Below the pieces are notes generated by a model that was not told the origin of the DNA, made no database searches, and saw nothing but the letters and a program-made list of their open reading frames with translations. This document shows, one piece after another, positions 40,658-48,973 of a stretch of 64,000 nt of DNA (within the stretch, counting starts at the first letter, position 1; every line of letters starts with the position of its first letter). Source of the DNA: an uncultured Archangium sp. (GTDB lineage: Bacteria; Myxococcota; Myxococcia; Myxococcales; Myxococcaceae); contig CAIVGN010000032.1 in the NCBI GenBank assembly GCA_903905455.1, positions 1-64,000 on the forward strand, written 5' to 3'. The translations under genes and the position numbers were made by a program.

Positions 40658-43096
40658 CTACCGGAGCCGCGCCTCGAGGGCGGCGATGAGGGCGGCGATC
40701 GCCGCGTCGCCCCCCTGGTCGCGCCACGTGGTCGCGAAGGCGCGCACCTCGGCCTCGCCTGCCCCGGCCCCCGGGGCCCGCGCCTCGAGCACCAGGGCCA
40801 GCCGCGCCTGCGGCCAGGGGCCGTGGCCGAAGCCCACCTTGAGCGCCCGCGCCTGGATCACCGCGTCCGAGGGGCGCTCGAGCCAGGCCGAGGCCAGCGC
40901 GCGCACCAGCACCATGCGCGGCAGCTGCGCCGACGGCTCGCGGGCGGCGAGGCTGCGGGCGAGCTCGAAGTCGAAGGTGAAGAGGGCCGCCTCGGCGGTC
41001 AGCGGCGCGACCTCCTTGATGCCGCGCGCCTCGAAGCCCCGGGCCGAGACGAGCGCGTCGGCGAAGCGGCCGGCGAGCAGCTCGGCGCGCACCACGAGGC
41101 TCGCGAGTTCCGGCTTGTCGGGCCGGCGCCCGGAGGCCTCGAGGGCGAGCTGCCGCGCGATCTCCGCCTGGGCGTGCTGGCGCGGCACGTCGTTCCCCTC
41201 GAGGGCCTCGGCGAGCAAGAGCGAGACGCGGGCGGCGCTCACCTGGAGCTCGACGTCGTCCATCGCGCGCTCGCGCAGCAGGGCGAGCCGCTCGACCAGC
41301 GCCTCGAGCTCGGCGGTGGTGCTGCCCACGCGGTCGGCGCGCTCGGTCAACGCGCGCCCCAGCGTCTCGCGGCGCAGCACCTCGTCGGCGGGGTCCTTCG
41401 CGGTGGGCTCGAGGCGCGCGATGCCCTCGTCGAAGAGCGTGCGCGCCGCGGTGTCGTCGACGGTCTGCCGGGCCAGCGCCAACCGCGCCACCGCCCCCAG
41501 GCGCCTCGCCTCGAACGACCCGGCCTCGCGGTGCAGCGCCTCGTCGGCGCGGGCCACGGCGACGGTGGCCTCGCGGGCGATCTCCTCGACGGTGGCCCCG
41601 GGCGCCTCCACGCGGGCCACGGCGATCTCCGCGCGCACCAGCTCGGCCTCGGCGTCGCCTTCGGGCAGCGTGGCGGCGAGGGTGGTGGCGAGATCGAAGC
41701 TCTTGTGCGCTTCCTCGAGGCGGCCCAGCGAGAGCGACACGGTGCCCAGGCGGGCCATGGCCCGGGCCACGCGCAGGCGCTCTTCCCGCGGGGCGCTGCG
41801 CAGCTCGGTGGTGCGCTCGTAGTGCTGCAGGGCGGCGGCGGTGACGCGCTCGAGCAGGGGCTCGACGCCGGGCTGGGCGCGCAGCCTCAGCGCGACGTCG
41901 TCGAGGAACAGCCGAGCCAACTGCCGGGCGCGGTCGCGCTCTTCACGCACCCGCGAGGTCACCACGCCCGCACCGAGCGCCACCAGCAGGAAGGCGGTGA
42001 CCGCCATGGCGGTGAAGAGGCGGTGCCGCTGCACGTAGCGCTTGAGCAGCTGCCACGACGAGTAGCGGTAGCTGCCCAGGCGCCGGCCGTCGATGAAGGC
42101 CTTGAGCTCCTGCACGAACTGCTCGCAGCTCAGGGTGCCCGCGAGCGAGGTGCGGCACAGGCCGAGGAGATCTTCGGGTGCGCCGGCGACCCGCACGGTG
42201 CCCATCACCGGGGGCGGCAGGCCGGTGACCACTTCGTGGAGCATGGCGCCGAGCGCGCGCACGTCGGCCGCCTTCGCCTCGGGGCGCTCGCGCTCTTCGA
42301 CCGGCGGGCCCCAGCCGAGCACGTAGACCTCGCCGAAGCGGCCCAGCGAGATGCGGGCGCACGACAGGCCACGGTGCGTGACGCCGAGATCGTGGGCCTT
42401 GGAGAGGCACTGGGCGACGGTGTGCAGCGCCGGCAGCAGGTGGAGCCGCTCGTCGAGGCCGTTGGCCGCGGTGAGGGCCTGGGCGAGGGTCTGGGCGCCG
42501 ACGCGGCGCTCGGCGACGTACACGCCCTTCGCCCCGCGGCCCGCCTCGTACACCGGCACCACGGCGGGGTGGTCGAGGCCCGCGAGCAGCCGCGCCTCGT
42601 TCACCAACTGGGCGTCGCTCTCGGCCGAAGGCTCGAGGGGCTCGCGCCAGGCGACGTCGCGGCCGATGACCGTGTCGTGCATCAACACCACGCGGCTGAA
42701 GCGGCCGCGGCCCAGCTCGGCGGGGGGCTGATCGGCGCGCGGCGCGGCGAAGTAGCGGTGGGCCTGCTCGTCGACCAGGTCGACCCGGGGCGGGGCCGCG
42801 GGCACGGCCGGGGCGGTGCTCTGGGCAGCGAGTCGGCGAACGCTCGAGGGCAACAGCTCGAGGGTCTGGGCCGCGTCGCCGCCGCCTTCGGCCGAGGCCC
42901 GGGCGGCGAGGCGCTCGAGCACCTGGGCGCGCGCGCGATCGAGGAAGCCGCGCGAGACGAGGAACTCGCTGAGCGTGCGCTGCTCGCCGGGCTGGGCCAG
43001 CTCGCGGGCCGCGCCCAGGGCGTCTTCGGGCGAGAGGTAACCCAGCTGCACCCCGAGCACGGCGAGCAACAGGTCTGCGCTGCGCGGCTCGCTCAC
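40658..43096 (-). CDS. Transmembrane Ser/Thr pseudokinase, paralogue of upstream kinase
   Basis: An 812-aa protein. Residues 1-90 form a helical domain shared with the upstream kinase (LLAVLGVQLGYLSPEDA, TLSEFLVSRGFLD). A kinase-like fold lies at about 125-340: the glycine loop is kept (LGRGRFSRV), but the ATP-binding lysine is Trp (VAWRE, W150), HRD is HRG (241-243) and DFG is GWG (261-263). A single transmembrane helix (about 361-380) is followed by about 430 residues of helical, TPR-like repeats outside the membrane. All three catalytic residues are gone, so phosphotransfer is not expected; a scaffold or allosteric partner of the adjacent active kinase is likely. GTG 43096 has GAGGTG upstream and overlaps the stop of the 55-aa gene. 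Confidence 0.88.
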   Translation of the reverse strand: MSEPRSADLLLAVLGVQLGYLSPEDALGAARELAQPGEQRTLSEFLVSRGFLDRARAQVLERLAARASAEGGGDAAQTLELLPSSVRRLAAQSTAPAVPAAPPRVDLVDEQAHRYFAAPRADQPPAELGRGRFSRVVLMHDTVIGRDVAWREPLEPSAESDAQLVNEARLLAGLDHPAVVPVYEAGRGAKGVYVAERRVGAQTLAQALTAANGLDERLHLLPALHTVAQCLSKAHDLGVTHRGLSCARISLGRFGEVYVLGWGPPVEERERPEAKAADVRALGAMLHEVVTGLPPPVMGTVRVAGAPEDLLGLCRTSLAGTLSCEQFVQELKAFIDGRRLGSYRYSSWQLLKRYVQRHRLFTAMAVTAFLLVALGAGVVTSRVREERDRARQLARLFLDDVALRLRAQPGVEPLLERVTAAALQHYERTTELRSAPREERLRVARAMARLGTVSLSLGRLEEAHKSFDLATTLAATLPEGDAEAELVRAEIAVARVEAPGATVEEIAREATVAVARADEALHREAGSFEARRLGAVARLALARQTVDDTAARTLFDEGIARLEPTAKDPADEVLRRETLGRALTERADRVGSTTAELEALVERLALLRERAMDDVELQVSAARVSLLLAEALEGNDVPRQHAQAEIARQLALEASGRRPDKPELASLVVRAELLAGRFADALVSARGFEARGIKEVAPLTAEAALFTFDFELARSLAAREPSAQLPRMVLVRALASAWLERPSDAVIQARALKVGFGHGPWPQARLALVLEARAPGAGAGEAEVRAFATTWRDQGGDAAIAALIAALEARLR

Positions 43097-43260
43097 GATC
43101 GCACCTCGCCGGGCGTCAGCGGGGCCAGCGGCCACATCGCGCACAACCCCAGGACGCCCTGGGCCGGCTTCGGCGGGGTGAGGGCCCAGGCCGCGCTCGA
43201 CCCGTGCGCGCGCTCGCCCGGCGCCGGCGGGGCGAGGGGCCACATCGCCAGCTCCGTCAC
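43093..43260 (-). CDS. 55-aa small protein between kinase and pseudokinase
   Basis: A short frame fills the gap between the two kinase genes exactly. Its GTG (43260) overlaps the kinase TGA as GTGA and its TGA (43095-43093) overlaps the pseudokinase GTG as GTGA, so it is in a position for translational coupling on both sides. The 55 residues contain an internal repeat: AMWPLAPPAPGER near the start, AWALTPPKPAQG in the middle and AMWPLAPLTPGEV near the end. It is Pro/Ala/Trp-rich, with no signal peptide. I do not recognise it. Without the precise overlaps it could be dismissed as a linker; the repeat and the coupling are the reasons to call it. Confidence 0.6.
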   Translation of the reverse strand: MTELAMWPLAPPAPGERAHGSSAAWALTPPKPAQGVLGLCAMWPLAPLTPGEVRS

Positions 43261-46022
43261 GGGGCCCCCTTGAGCGCCGCGCCGAGGCCCTCGAGGCCCC
43301 GGGTCACGCCAGCCGCGTCACCGGCGCTCAGCGGGTGGTCGAGGGCCAGCTGCCGCAGCAGGGCCGCCGGTGCGTCGTCGCGCCCCTCGAGCCGGTGGAG
43401 CAGCGCCCCCGGGAGCCAGGTGGCGACGTCGCCGCACTTGAGCTCGAGGCACTGCGAGAGGTGGGCCCGCGCGACCTGATCGTTGCCGGCCAGCACCTCG
43501 ACGAGGGCGCCGTAGAGCAGCGCGGTCGCGGTGGTCGAGGTCGAGGTCGAGGTCGAGGGCCGGCGCAGGTATTCGCGGATCAGCTCGTCGCGTCCGGTGG
43601 CGAAGGCCGCGATGAGCACGGGCTCCGCGTACTCCGCGCCCAGCTGCTCGGCCTCGATGCGCGCCGCCCACATCCAGGCGGCGTCGTAGTCGTCGTCGAG
43701 CACCGCGAGCACCACCATCTCGCTGAGCTCGTAGTTGCGCCCCGCGTCGGCGAGCAGCAGGTCACTGAGCAGGCGCCGGGCCTCGCGCACCACGCGCCGG
43801 CGCTCGTCGCCTTCCTTCACGGGGTCGAGGGCCCGCGCCAGGGTGCTCAGCACGCCGGCGTGGCTGGCCTGTAACGAGCGGGCATCGCGCTGGGCCCGCA
43901 TCTTCTGGGCGAGGCCCACCGCGTCGCGCAGCGTGCGCAGGGCCTCGGCGCGCTCTCCGAGGGTGAGCAAGGCGAGGCCGAGGTCGTTGCTGTCGTCGAT
44001 GATCGCCGCCGCGGCGCGCGGAGATTCGGGGGCGAGCCGGTACCAGGCCCAGGCCGCCTCGCGGGCGCGCCGGGTCATCTCGACGGCCAGCCGCAGCTCG
44101 CCCCGCGACGCGCGCAGCACCCCCACGCGCGAGAGCACCAGGTTCTGGGCCGCGAGTACCGGCACCGAGGTCGGCGCGAGCACCCGCAGGCGCTGCGCCC
44201 GGTCGACGAGGCCCTCGAGCAGGGTGAGGGCGTCGCCCTCCGCGCCCTCGTCGATGAGCAGGTCCGAGCGCCAGGCCTGGTACTCGAGCTCGATGGTGTT
44301 CACCTCGACGTCGTCGGGGCGCTGGGCCAGCAGCGGGGTGAGCAGGCGCGCGGCCTGGTCGAGGCCGGCCTTCGCGTCGTCCCGCTGGCCCAGGCGCCAG
44401 CGCTGGTGGGCGACGTCTGTCCACGCTCCGGCGAGGAGCACCCGGTCGTCGCGCGCGCCGCGCTCGGGGTCGACGTCGCGAGAGAAGGCCTCGAGGGCGT
44501 TGTGAGAGAGCTGGCCCAGCACCTCGGCGGTGCCCGGCACGTCGGCGAGCGTGGGCGCGACGTCGGCGAGGAAGAAGCGCGCCAGGCCCCGCGCGTCGTC
44601 GCGTTCGCGGCCCACGCCGACGGTGGACACCACGGTGAGCACGGCCAGGGTCACCGCGGTGGCGGCGGCGAGCAGGGCCTTGCCGCGGTGCCGCTTGAGC
44701 ACGCGCGAGGCGACCTCGCGGAACGAGTAGTCGTAGGCCTGCACGCGCCGCCCCGCGAGGAAGGCCTCGAGCTCGAGGGCCAGCTCCCCGGCGTGGGCGT
44801 AGCGGTGCTCCCGGTTCCACGCGAGGGCGCGCTCGCAGACGGCGACCAACTCGGGCGGGGCCAGCGGCTCGAGGGAGAGCACCGGCGGCGGCGGCCGCGA
44901 GCGCACCTCGGCCAGCACGTCCCACGGGCTGCGGCCGACGTAGGGCGCGCGCCCGGTGAGGATCTCGAAGAGCATCGCGCCCAGGCCCCACACGTCGGAC
45001 CGGGCGTCGAGCTCGTCGCGGTTGCCCAGGGCCTGCTCCGGGGACATGTACGAGGGCGTGCCCACCGGCCCCAGGTCGCGGCCGCCGGTGAGGTCGGGCG
45101 CGAGCTGCACGCTGGTCCTGGCGCGATCGGCGCGGCCCATCACCCGGGCCAGCCCCCAGTCCATCACGTAGGTCTCGCCGTAGGGGCCGAGCATCACGTT
45201 CTGCGGCTTCAGGTCGCGGTGCACCACGTCGCGGTGGTGCGCGGCGGCGAGCGCGTGACAGGCGGTGAGCAGGTCGGGCACGAAGGAGAGGCGGCCCTCG
45301 CGGCTGGGCGCGTCGGCGAGCGCCTGGGCCAGGGTGCGGCCGCGGATGCGGCGCATGGTGTAATACAGCGTGCCGTCGCGGCGCCGCCCCAGCTCGTAGA
45401 CCGGCACGATGGCCGGGTGCTCGAGCTGGCCGGTGACCCGGGCCTCGCGCAGGAACCGGGCCTCGAGGTTGCGCACGTGGAGCGTGTCGAACTTCACGTT
45501 CTGGGTGATCTCGCGGTGCAGCTCCTTCATCGCCACGTCGCGCGAGAGGAAGTGATCGCGGGCCACCACCACCCGCCCTGCCCCGCCGCGGCCCAGCTCT
45601 TCCATGCGGCCCTTGCGGCCGGTGTCGAAGCTGTAGCGCCCCTTGGCTTCGACACCGATGTTCTCCGGCGTCTCGAGGCTGTCGAAGGAGGTGGTGGAGG
45701 TCAGCTCGAGCTTCTGCGGCGTGGCCCCGGGGCGCAGGGTGTCGGTGAGGCCCGAGAGGCTGTCTTGCGAGCGCTGGGGCAGGCTGTGGAGGGTGGTGGC
45801 CGCGTCGCCGCCGTGGGCCGCGATGGCCTCGCTGACCAGCGCGTCGACCAGCTGCACCTGCTTCTCGTCGAGCAGCCCGCGCGAGCGGAGCACGTCCTTC
45901 AAGGTCGCGCCGGTCTCGCGCTGCACCAGCCACTGGGCACCGGCGGCCATCACTTCACTGGCGGGCGCGAAGCCGAGCTGCTGCACGAAGAGCGCCTCGA
46001 GCAGGTCGCGGTCAGTCGTCAC
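43257..46022 (-). CDS. Transmembrane Ser/Thr protein kinase with TPR-like sensor
   Basis: A 921-aa kinase. Residues 1-90 form the helical domain shared with the downstream pseudokinase. The kinase domain (about 138-425) is intact: GRGGAG loop (144-149), K166 (VAMKEL), HRDLKPQN (D270), DWG in place of DFG (D288, catalytic Asp kept) and GTPSYMSPEQ. One transmembrane helix at about 449-470 is followed by about 450 residues of TPR-like helical repeats. It includes a run of Ser-Thr alternations near residue 835 encoded by a simple GTCGAG repeat. GTG 46022 has GGAGGG upstream and overlaps the lipoprotein gene by 11 bp. It is probably the active member of the kinase/pseudokinase pair. Confidence 0.93.
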   Translation of the reverse strand: MTTDRDLLEALFVQQLGFAPASEVMAAGAQWLVQRETGATLKDVLRSRGLLDEKQVQLVDALVSEAIAAHGGDAATTLHSLPQRSQDSLSGLTDTLRPGATPQKLELTSTTSFDSLETPENIGVEAKGRYSFDTGRKGRMEELGRGGAGRVVVARDHFLSRDVAMKELHREITQNVKFDTLHVRNLEARFLREARVTGQLEHPAIVPVYELGRRRDGTLYYTMRRIRGRTLAQALADAPSREGRLSFVPDLLTACHALAAAHHRDVVHRDLKPQNVMLGPYGETYVMDWGLARVMGRADRARTSVQLAPDLTGGRDLGPVGTPSYMSPEQALGNRDELDARSDVWGLGAMLFEILTGRAPYVGRSPWDVLAEVRSRPPPPVLSLEPLAPPELVAVCERALAWNREHRYAHAGELALELEAFLAGRRVQAYDYSFREVASRVLKRHRGKALLAAATAVTLAVLTVVSTVGVGRERDDARGLARFFLADVAPTLADVPGTAEVLGQLSHNALEAFSRDVDPERGARDDRVLLAGAWTDVAHQRWRLGQRDDAKAGLDQAARLLTPLLAQRPDDVEVNTIELEYQAWRSDLLIDEGAEGDALTLLEGLVDRAQRLRVLAPTSVPVLAAQNLVLSRVGVLRASRGELRLAVEMTRRAREAAWAWYRLAPESPRAAAAIIDDSNDLGLALLTLGERAEALRTLRDAVGLAQKMRAQRDARSLQASHAGVLSTLARALDPVKEGDERRRVVREARRLLSDLLLADAGRNYELSEMVVLAVLDDDYDAAWMWAARIEAEQLGAEYAEPVLIAAFATGRDELIREYLRRPSTSTSTSTTATALLYGALVEVLAGNDQVARAHLSQCLELKCGDVATWLPGALLHRLEGRDDAPAALLRQLALDHPLSAGDAAGVTRGLEGLGAALKGAP

Positions 46023-46476
46023 GGCGCCCTCCGTCGAGGTGCTCGTCGCCGTGCGAGATGAGCAGCTCGAGCTTCTCGGCGCGGAACCGGCAGGCCTCGA
46101 GGGCCACCAGGGTGTTGCGGTCGAGGCCCCCGTCGGCGCCGGCGAGCGTGGCCAGGCGGGCGCACGAGGCGAGCAGGGCCTCGAGCTGCGGGTCGCGGCG
46201 GCCGTTGGGCCCCAGGGCCAGCGGGGTGCGCACCCGGGCCGCGCGCCCGCCCTCGATGCTGGCCTCGAGCTTCTGCGCCGCGGCGAAGTGTTTCGAGGCC
46301 GGCGTCACCTTCGCCAGCTCGGCGAGCACCGGGTCGAAGCGGGGGTCTTCGGGGCGGGCGAGCTGGTCGATGAGGGCGCGGTGCTGCAGCTGCGCGCGCG
46401 CGAACGCCTCGGCCTCCACGTCGCGACACGACGAGAGGAGCAACACCAACGCGAGGAGGGCAGCGGACCGGGACAC
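46012..46476 (-). CDS. Small lipoprotein upstream of kinase operon
   Basis: A 154-aa exported protein: signal VSRSAALLALVLLLSSC with lipobox LSSC (C17), then a charged, helix-rich domain (about 20-150) without known motifs. The GTG start has no strong ribosome binding site. It overlaps the kinase gene by 11 bp, so it is the first gene of the lipoprotein-kinase-55 aa-pseudokinase unit. A lipoprotein that contacts the extracytoplasmic TPR region of the kinases is an attractive but untested idea. Confidence 0.75.
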   Translation of the reverse strand: MSRSAALLALVLLLSSCRDVEAEAFARAQLQHRALIDQLARPEDPRFDPVLAELAKVTPASKHFAAAQKLEASIEGGRAARVRTPLALGPNGRRDPQLEALLASCARLATLAGADGGLDRNTLVALEACRFRAEKLELLISHGDEHLDGGRRDD

Positions 46477-46553
46477 CGAGGTGACGCCCTAGCCGAATTC
46501 GGCAGCGCCCGACAGCCGACAGCGCGGGTTGAGGCGCCGCCCACCGTCGGCCG

Positions 46554-47612
46554 TCAGCGGCGGCGCCGGGCCGCGAGGGCGAAGAGCCCGAACATCACCA
46601 GGTCCGCGGGCAGCACGGCGCAGCCGCAGCCCACGGGCTCGCCGCCGCCGTCTCCACCACCAGCACCGCCGCCCGCGGCCGTGCCGGCATCCAGCTCCAC
46701 CCCGGCGTCGACCAGCGGCACCCCGGCGTCGGGCGCGTGGAGGAGCCCGCCGACCGGCGGGTACCCGCGCAGGACGATCTCCACCTCGGGCGCGGTGCGC
46801 GCGCAGCTGCCGGCAAAGCCCGTCAGCTCGGGGCTCCCGGCCTGGGTCCAGGCGGTCCACAGGATGGAGGACATCACCGTCACCCCGTCGCCCCAGCGGC
46901 GCGCGGTGAGATCCTTCGTGCCCGAATACAGCGTGGCGATGCTCCCGTTGGCGGTGAGGTCGGCCTGCACGAGGGGGTCGACCAGCGCGTTGCCGGCGAG
47001 CACCACGTCGAAGGTGTTGTAGCGGGGGTCGGCGCGGCCGGGCGTGCCGTAGTAGCTCGCGGCCAGCGTGGTGATGCCGTTGAGGTTGCCGGTCACGTTG
47101 AGCATGTCCGACTCCCAGCGCGCGTGGAGCCCGTTGTTGGGGTCGGAGTTCCTGGTGTCGTGGAGCACCGAGAAGCTGTCGAAGACGTAGTGCGAGAGCA
47201 CGAAGGCAGCGTCGAGAATGGCCGCCTCGTTCTTCGCGCGGAAGGCCTGGACCAGCACGCCGTACTTCTCCTCGACGCGCCAGGGCACGGTGCCGTTGCT
47301 GGTGGCGGTGCGATCACCCAGCATGGCGATCACCGCGGGGAACTCGCGCGGGTAGTTGGTCACCGGGGTCACCTGGTCGATTTCCAGGAAGTGCCGCGGC
47401 CACTCGGCGGTGTCGGTGCCGCGCCAGCGATCAGGGTCGCACGCGTGGTCCTGCAGCCCGGTGGTCTGGCGCGCCGCGAACCAGGTGCGCAGGCAGTGAT
47501 CGGCCGGCAGCGCGTCCTGCATCAGCGAGGCGAGGCGGCGGTGCCCGGCAAAGCCCCAGGCGAACGAGAGCGACGGCAGGAGCAGGGCGACGAGCAGGGA
47601 CGAACGAAACAT
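46554..47612 (-). CDS. Secreted zinc phospholipase C/S1-P1-like enzyme with MYXO-CTERM-like tail
   Basis: A 352-aa exported protein. The signal peptide ends just before W19, and mature WGFAGH (W19, H24) matches the N-terminal zinc ligands of P1 nuclease. Other ligands of the superfamily are visible: an Asp near 59-61, H74 (RHFLEID), H141 and D145 (LSHYVFDSF), H151 and the H163-x3-E167 pair. The H-x3-E is like phospholipase C; the W-x4-H is like P1 nuclease. It should hydrolyse phosphodiester bonds with a trinuclear zinc site. The tail has Ala/Asp/Gly linkers, then Cys-Gly-Cys, a hydrophobic stretch and RRRR, a MYXO-CTERM-like sorting signal. Follows the rhomboid-like gene by 35 bp. Confidence 0.83.
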   Translation of the reverse strand: MFRSSLLVALLLPSLSFAWGFAGHRRLASLMQDALPADHCLRTWFAARQTTGLQDHACDPDRWRGTDTAEWPRHFLEIDQVTPVTNYPREFPAVIAMLGDRTATSNGTVPWRVEEKYGVLVQAFRAKNEAAILDAAFVLSHYVFDSFSVLHDTRNSDPNNGLHARWESDMLNVTGNLNGITTLAASYYGTPGRADPRYNTFDVVLAGNALVDPLVQADLTANGSIATLYSGTKDLTARRWGDGVTVMSSILWTAWTQAGSPELTGFAGSCARTAPEVEIVLRGYPPVGGLLHAPDAGVPLVDAGVELDAGTAAGGGAGGGDGGGEPVGCGCAVLPADLVMFGLFALAARRRR

Positions 47613-47647
47613 CGTCACCGCCTTGTGACCCAGCGCGGGGCCCGGCG

Positions 47648-48358
47648 TCAATGCAGGTACTTGTCGCTGTCGCCGCCGACGTTGCGCCGGCCGCCGTCGA
47701 TGCCCTTCAAGTGCGCCGAGCGCTTCTTCAGGTCGCGGTCGAGCTGCCACGAACGAAAGCGCAGCCACCACCGGCTGGGCTGGGCGCCGCGCATGTAGAG
47801 GAAGGTGAAGATCAGTCCGAAGGCGTCGGGGATGACCGTGGAGATCCCGGAGAAGGCCGCGTTCAGGAACACGAAGCCCGCGCCGATGATCGCCAGCAGG
47901 TTGCCGCTGACCGGGGCGCCCCAGAAGTTGGTCTGCCGGGTGCCGATCTGCAGGCCGTAGGCGACCCACAGCGAGCCGGTGAGCACCATGCCCCCGGGGT
48001 AGCCCTGGCGCACCAGCGAGGGGATGAGCAGCGAGAGCAGCACCGTGCAGGCGCCGGCGAGCGCGGTGACGCCCAGCGAGAACCACACGAAGCGCTTGCG
48101 GCCCCACTGGCTCTCGACCGCGCCGCCCAGGTTCCACAGGATCAACGCCCCGAAGATGACGCCCATGGGGGTCACCTCGACGAAGGCGTACGAGAAGAGC
48201 TGCCAGACGTACCCGCGCACCACCAGCTCGGGGAACAGCAGGACGAAGGTGCTCAGCGGCTTGAAGATCGCCGCGAGCAACGAGGTGACGACCACCCCGA
48301 TGGCCATGGCCCCCGCAGCGCTGCGAATGCTCGGCATGCGGAAGTTCAGCTGGGCCAT
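47648..48358 (-). CDS. Rhomboid-like membrane protein lacking catalytic residues
   Basis: A 236-aa inner membrane protein with six hydrophobic segments. Rhomboid-like layout is visible: WQLFSYAFVEVTPMGVIFGALILWNLGGAVESQWG in TM2/L1 (the family's WRxxS/FxH region), then TM segments. The usual GxSG nucleophile motif is GGMVLTGSL, not GASG, and I see no TM6 histidine in GAGFVFLNAAFSG, so protease activity is doubtful. ATG 48358 has AAGGAG 8 nt upstream. Located just upstream of the secreted zinc enzyme gene. Confidence 0.78.
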   Translation of the reverse strand: MAQLNFRMPSIRSAAGAMAIGVVVTSLLAAIFKPLSTFVLLFPELVVRGYVWQLFSYAFVEVTPMGVIFGALILWNLGGAVESQWGRKRFVWFSLGVTALAGACTVLLSLLIPSLVRQGYPGGMVLTGSLWVAYGLQIGTRQTNFWGAPVSGNLLAIIGAGFVFLNAAFSGISTVIPDAFGLIFTFLYMRGAQPSRWWLRFRSWQLDRDLKKRSAHLKGIDGGRRNVGGDSDKYLH

Positions 48359-48382
48359 CAGGGTGCTCCTTCCAACGACGAA

Positions 48383-48583
48383 CTACGGCTGCTTGTGCTT
48401 GTAGAAGAGCGTCACCGTGACGCAGTGAAACTCCTTGTCCGAGCTCTGGGTGATCTCCTTGTCGACGATCTCCGCGTTGGGGTTCTCCTTGATCCACCTG
48501 GTGATGGTCTCACCCATCACTTCGCGATCACGCGCGAGCGTGGTCGAGAAGATCTTCACACCTGTGAATTGCACCATGGCCAT
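48383..48583 (-). CDS. Small conserved-looking hypothetical protein
   Basis: A 66-aa protein, soluble, with an alpha/beta pattern (VQFTGVKIFSTTLARDREVMGETITRW, then EIVDKEITQSS and FHCVTVTLFYK). GAGG lies 8 nt upstream of ATG 48583; a second ATG two codons later is possible. Looks real from amino-acid composition and a good start. Separated by 24 bp from the rhomboid-like gene and probably co-transcribed. Function unknown. Confidence 0.68.
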   Translation of the reverse strand: MAMVQFTGVKIFSTTLARDREVMGETITRWIKENPNAEIVDKEITQSSDKEFHCVTVTLFYKHKQP

Positions 48584-48618
48584 CGGTTGTGCCTCGTTCG
48601 TGAACGGGGAAACGGTGA

Positions 48619-48638
48619 GGCCGGGGTCCCTCCCGGCC
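48619..48638. terminator. Perfect 7-bp hairpin in intergenic gap
   Basis: GGCCGGG, a 6-nt loop and CCCGGCC between the 73-aa zinc protein gene and the 66-aa gene. A plausible hairpin terminator for the thiolase operon but without a U-tract. Confidence 0.3.
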
Positions 48639-48751
48639 CTGAACTGCTATCTGGAGTAACCGCCACCCCGTGCGACGGCTGCCCGGGCGGTGACATGCCC
48701 GTTTCCGCGCCGTAGCTCAACGGGTTCGGGACACTTCCGTGACAAAGCGGA

Positions 48752-48973
48752 TCAGCGCGGGGCGAGCGCCCGGGCGCGGAAGTTCTCGCACACCGAGGGC
48801 TCCTTGCACGAAGGGCCGATGCCGTCCGGGTGGGCGACGAAGGGAGTCTTGTCCGACTCCTCCGTGCCGCACAGGGCGCACTTGCGCTTGCGGTTCTTGC
48901 GCTCGGCGCGGCGCTCTTCGGCGAGCTGCTTGGCGCGATCGCGCAGTGCCTTCGCATCAGGAACGTTCGTCAC
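48752..48973 (-). CDS. Small zinc-finger-like protein
   Basis: A 73-aa basic protein: a helical Lys/Arg-rich N-terminus (DRAKQLAEERRAERKNRKR), then CALC, later PSCKEPSVCEN, a likely four-cysteine zinc site. The GTG at 48973 overlaps the thiolase stop as GTGA, so it is coupled to that gene. Unknown role; nucleic-acid binding is a guess from the basic helix and zinc ligands. Confidence 0.68.
   Translation of the reverse strand: MTNVPDAKALRDRAKQLAEERRAERKNRKRKCALCGTEESDKTPFVAHPDGIGPSCKEPSVCENFRARALAPR

Noticed and set aside
43490-43565. GTCGAG simple repeat in the kinase 3' part as a possible phase-variable tract
   Set aside because: Repeat is hexamer-based and in frame, giving Ser-Thr alternations; length change would not shift frame.
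48700-48735. GTAGCTCAACGGGTTCGGG, like part of a tRNA
   Set aside because: No cloverleaf can be built with the flanks.
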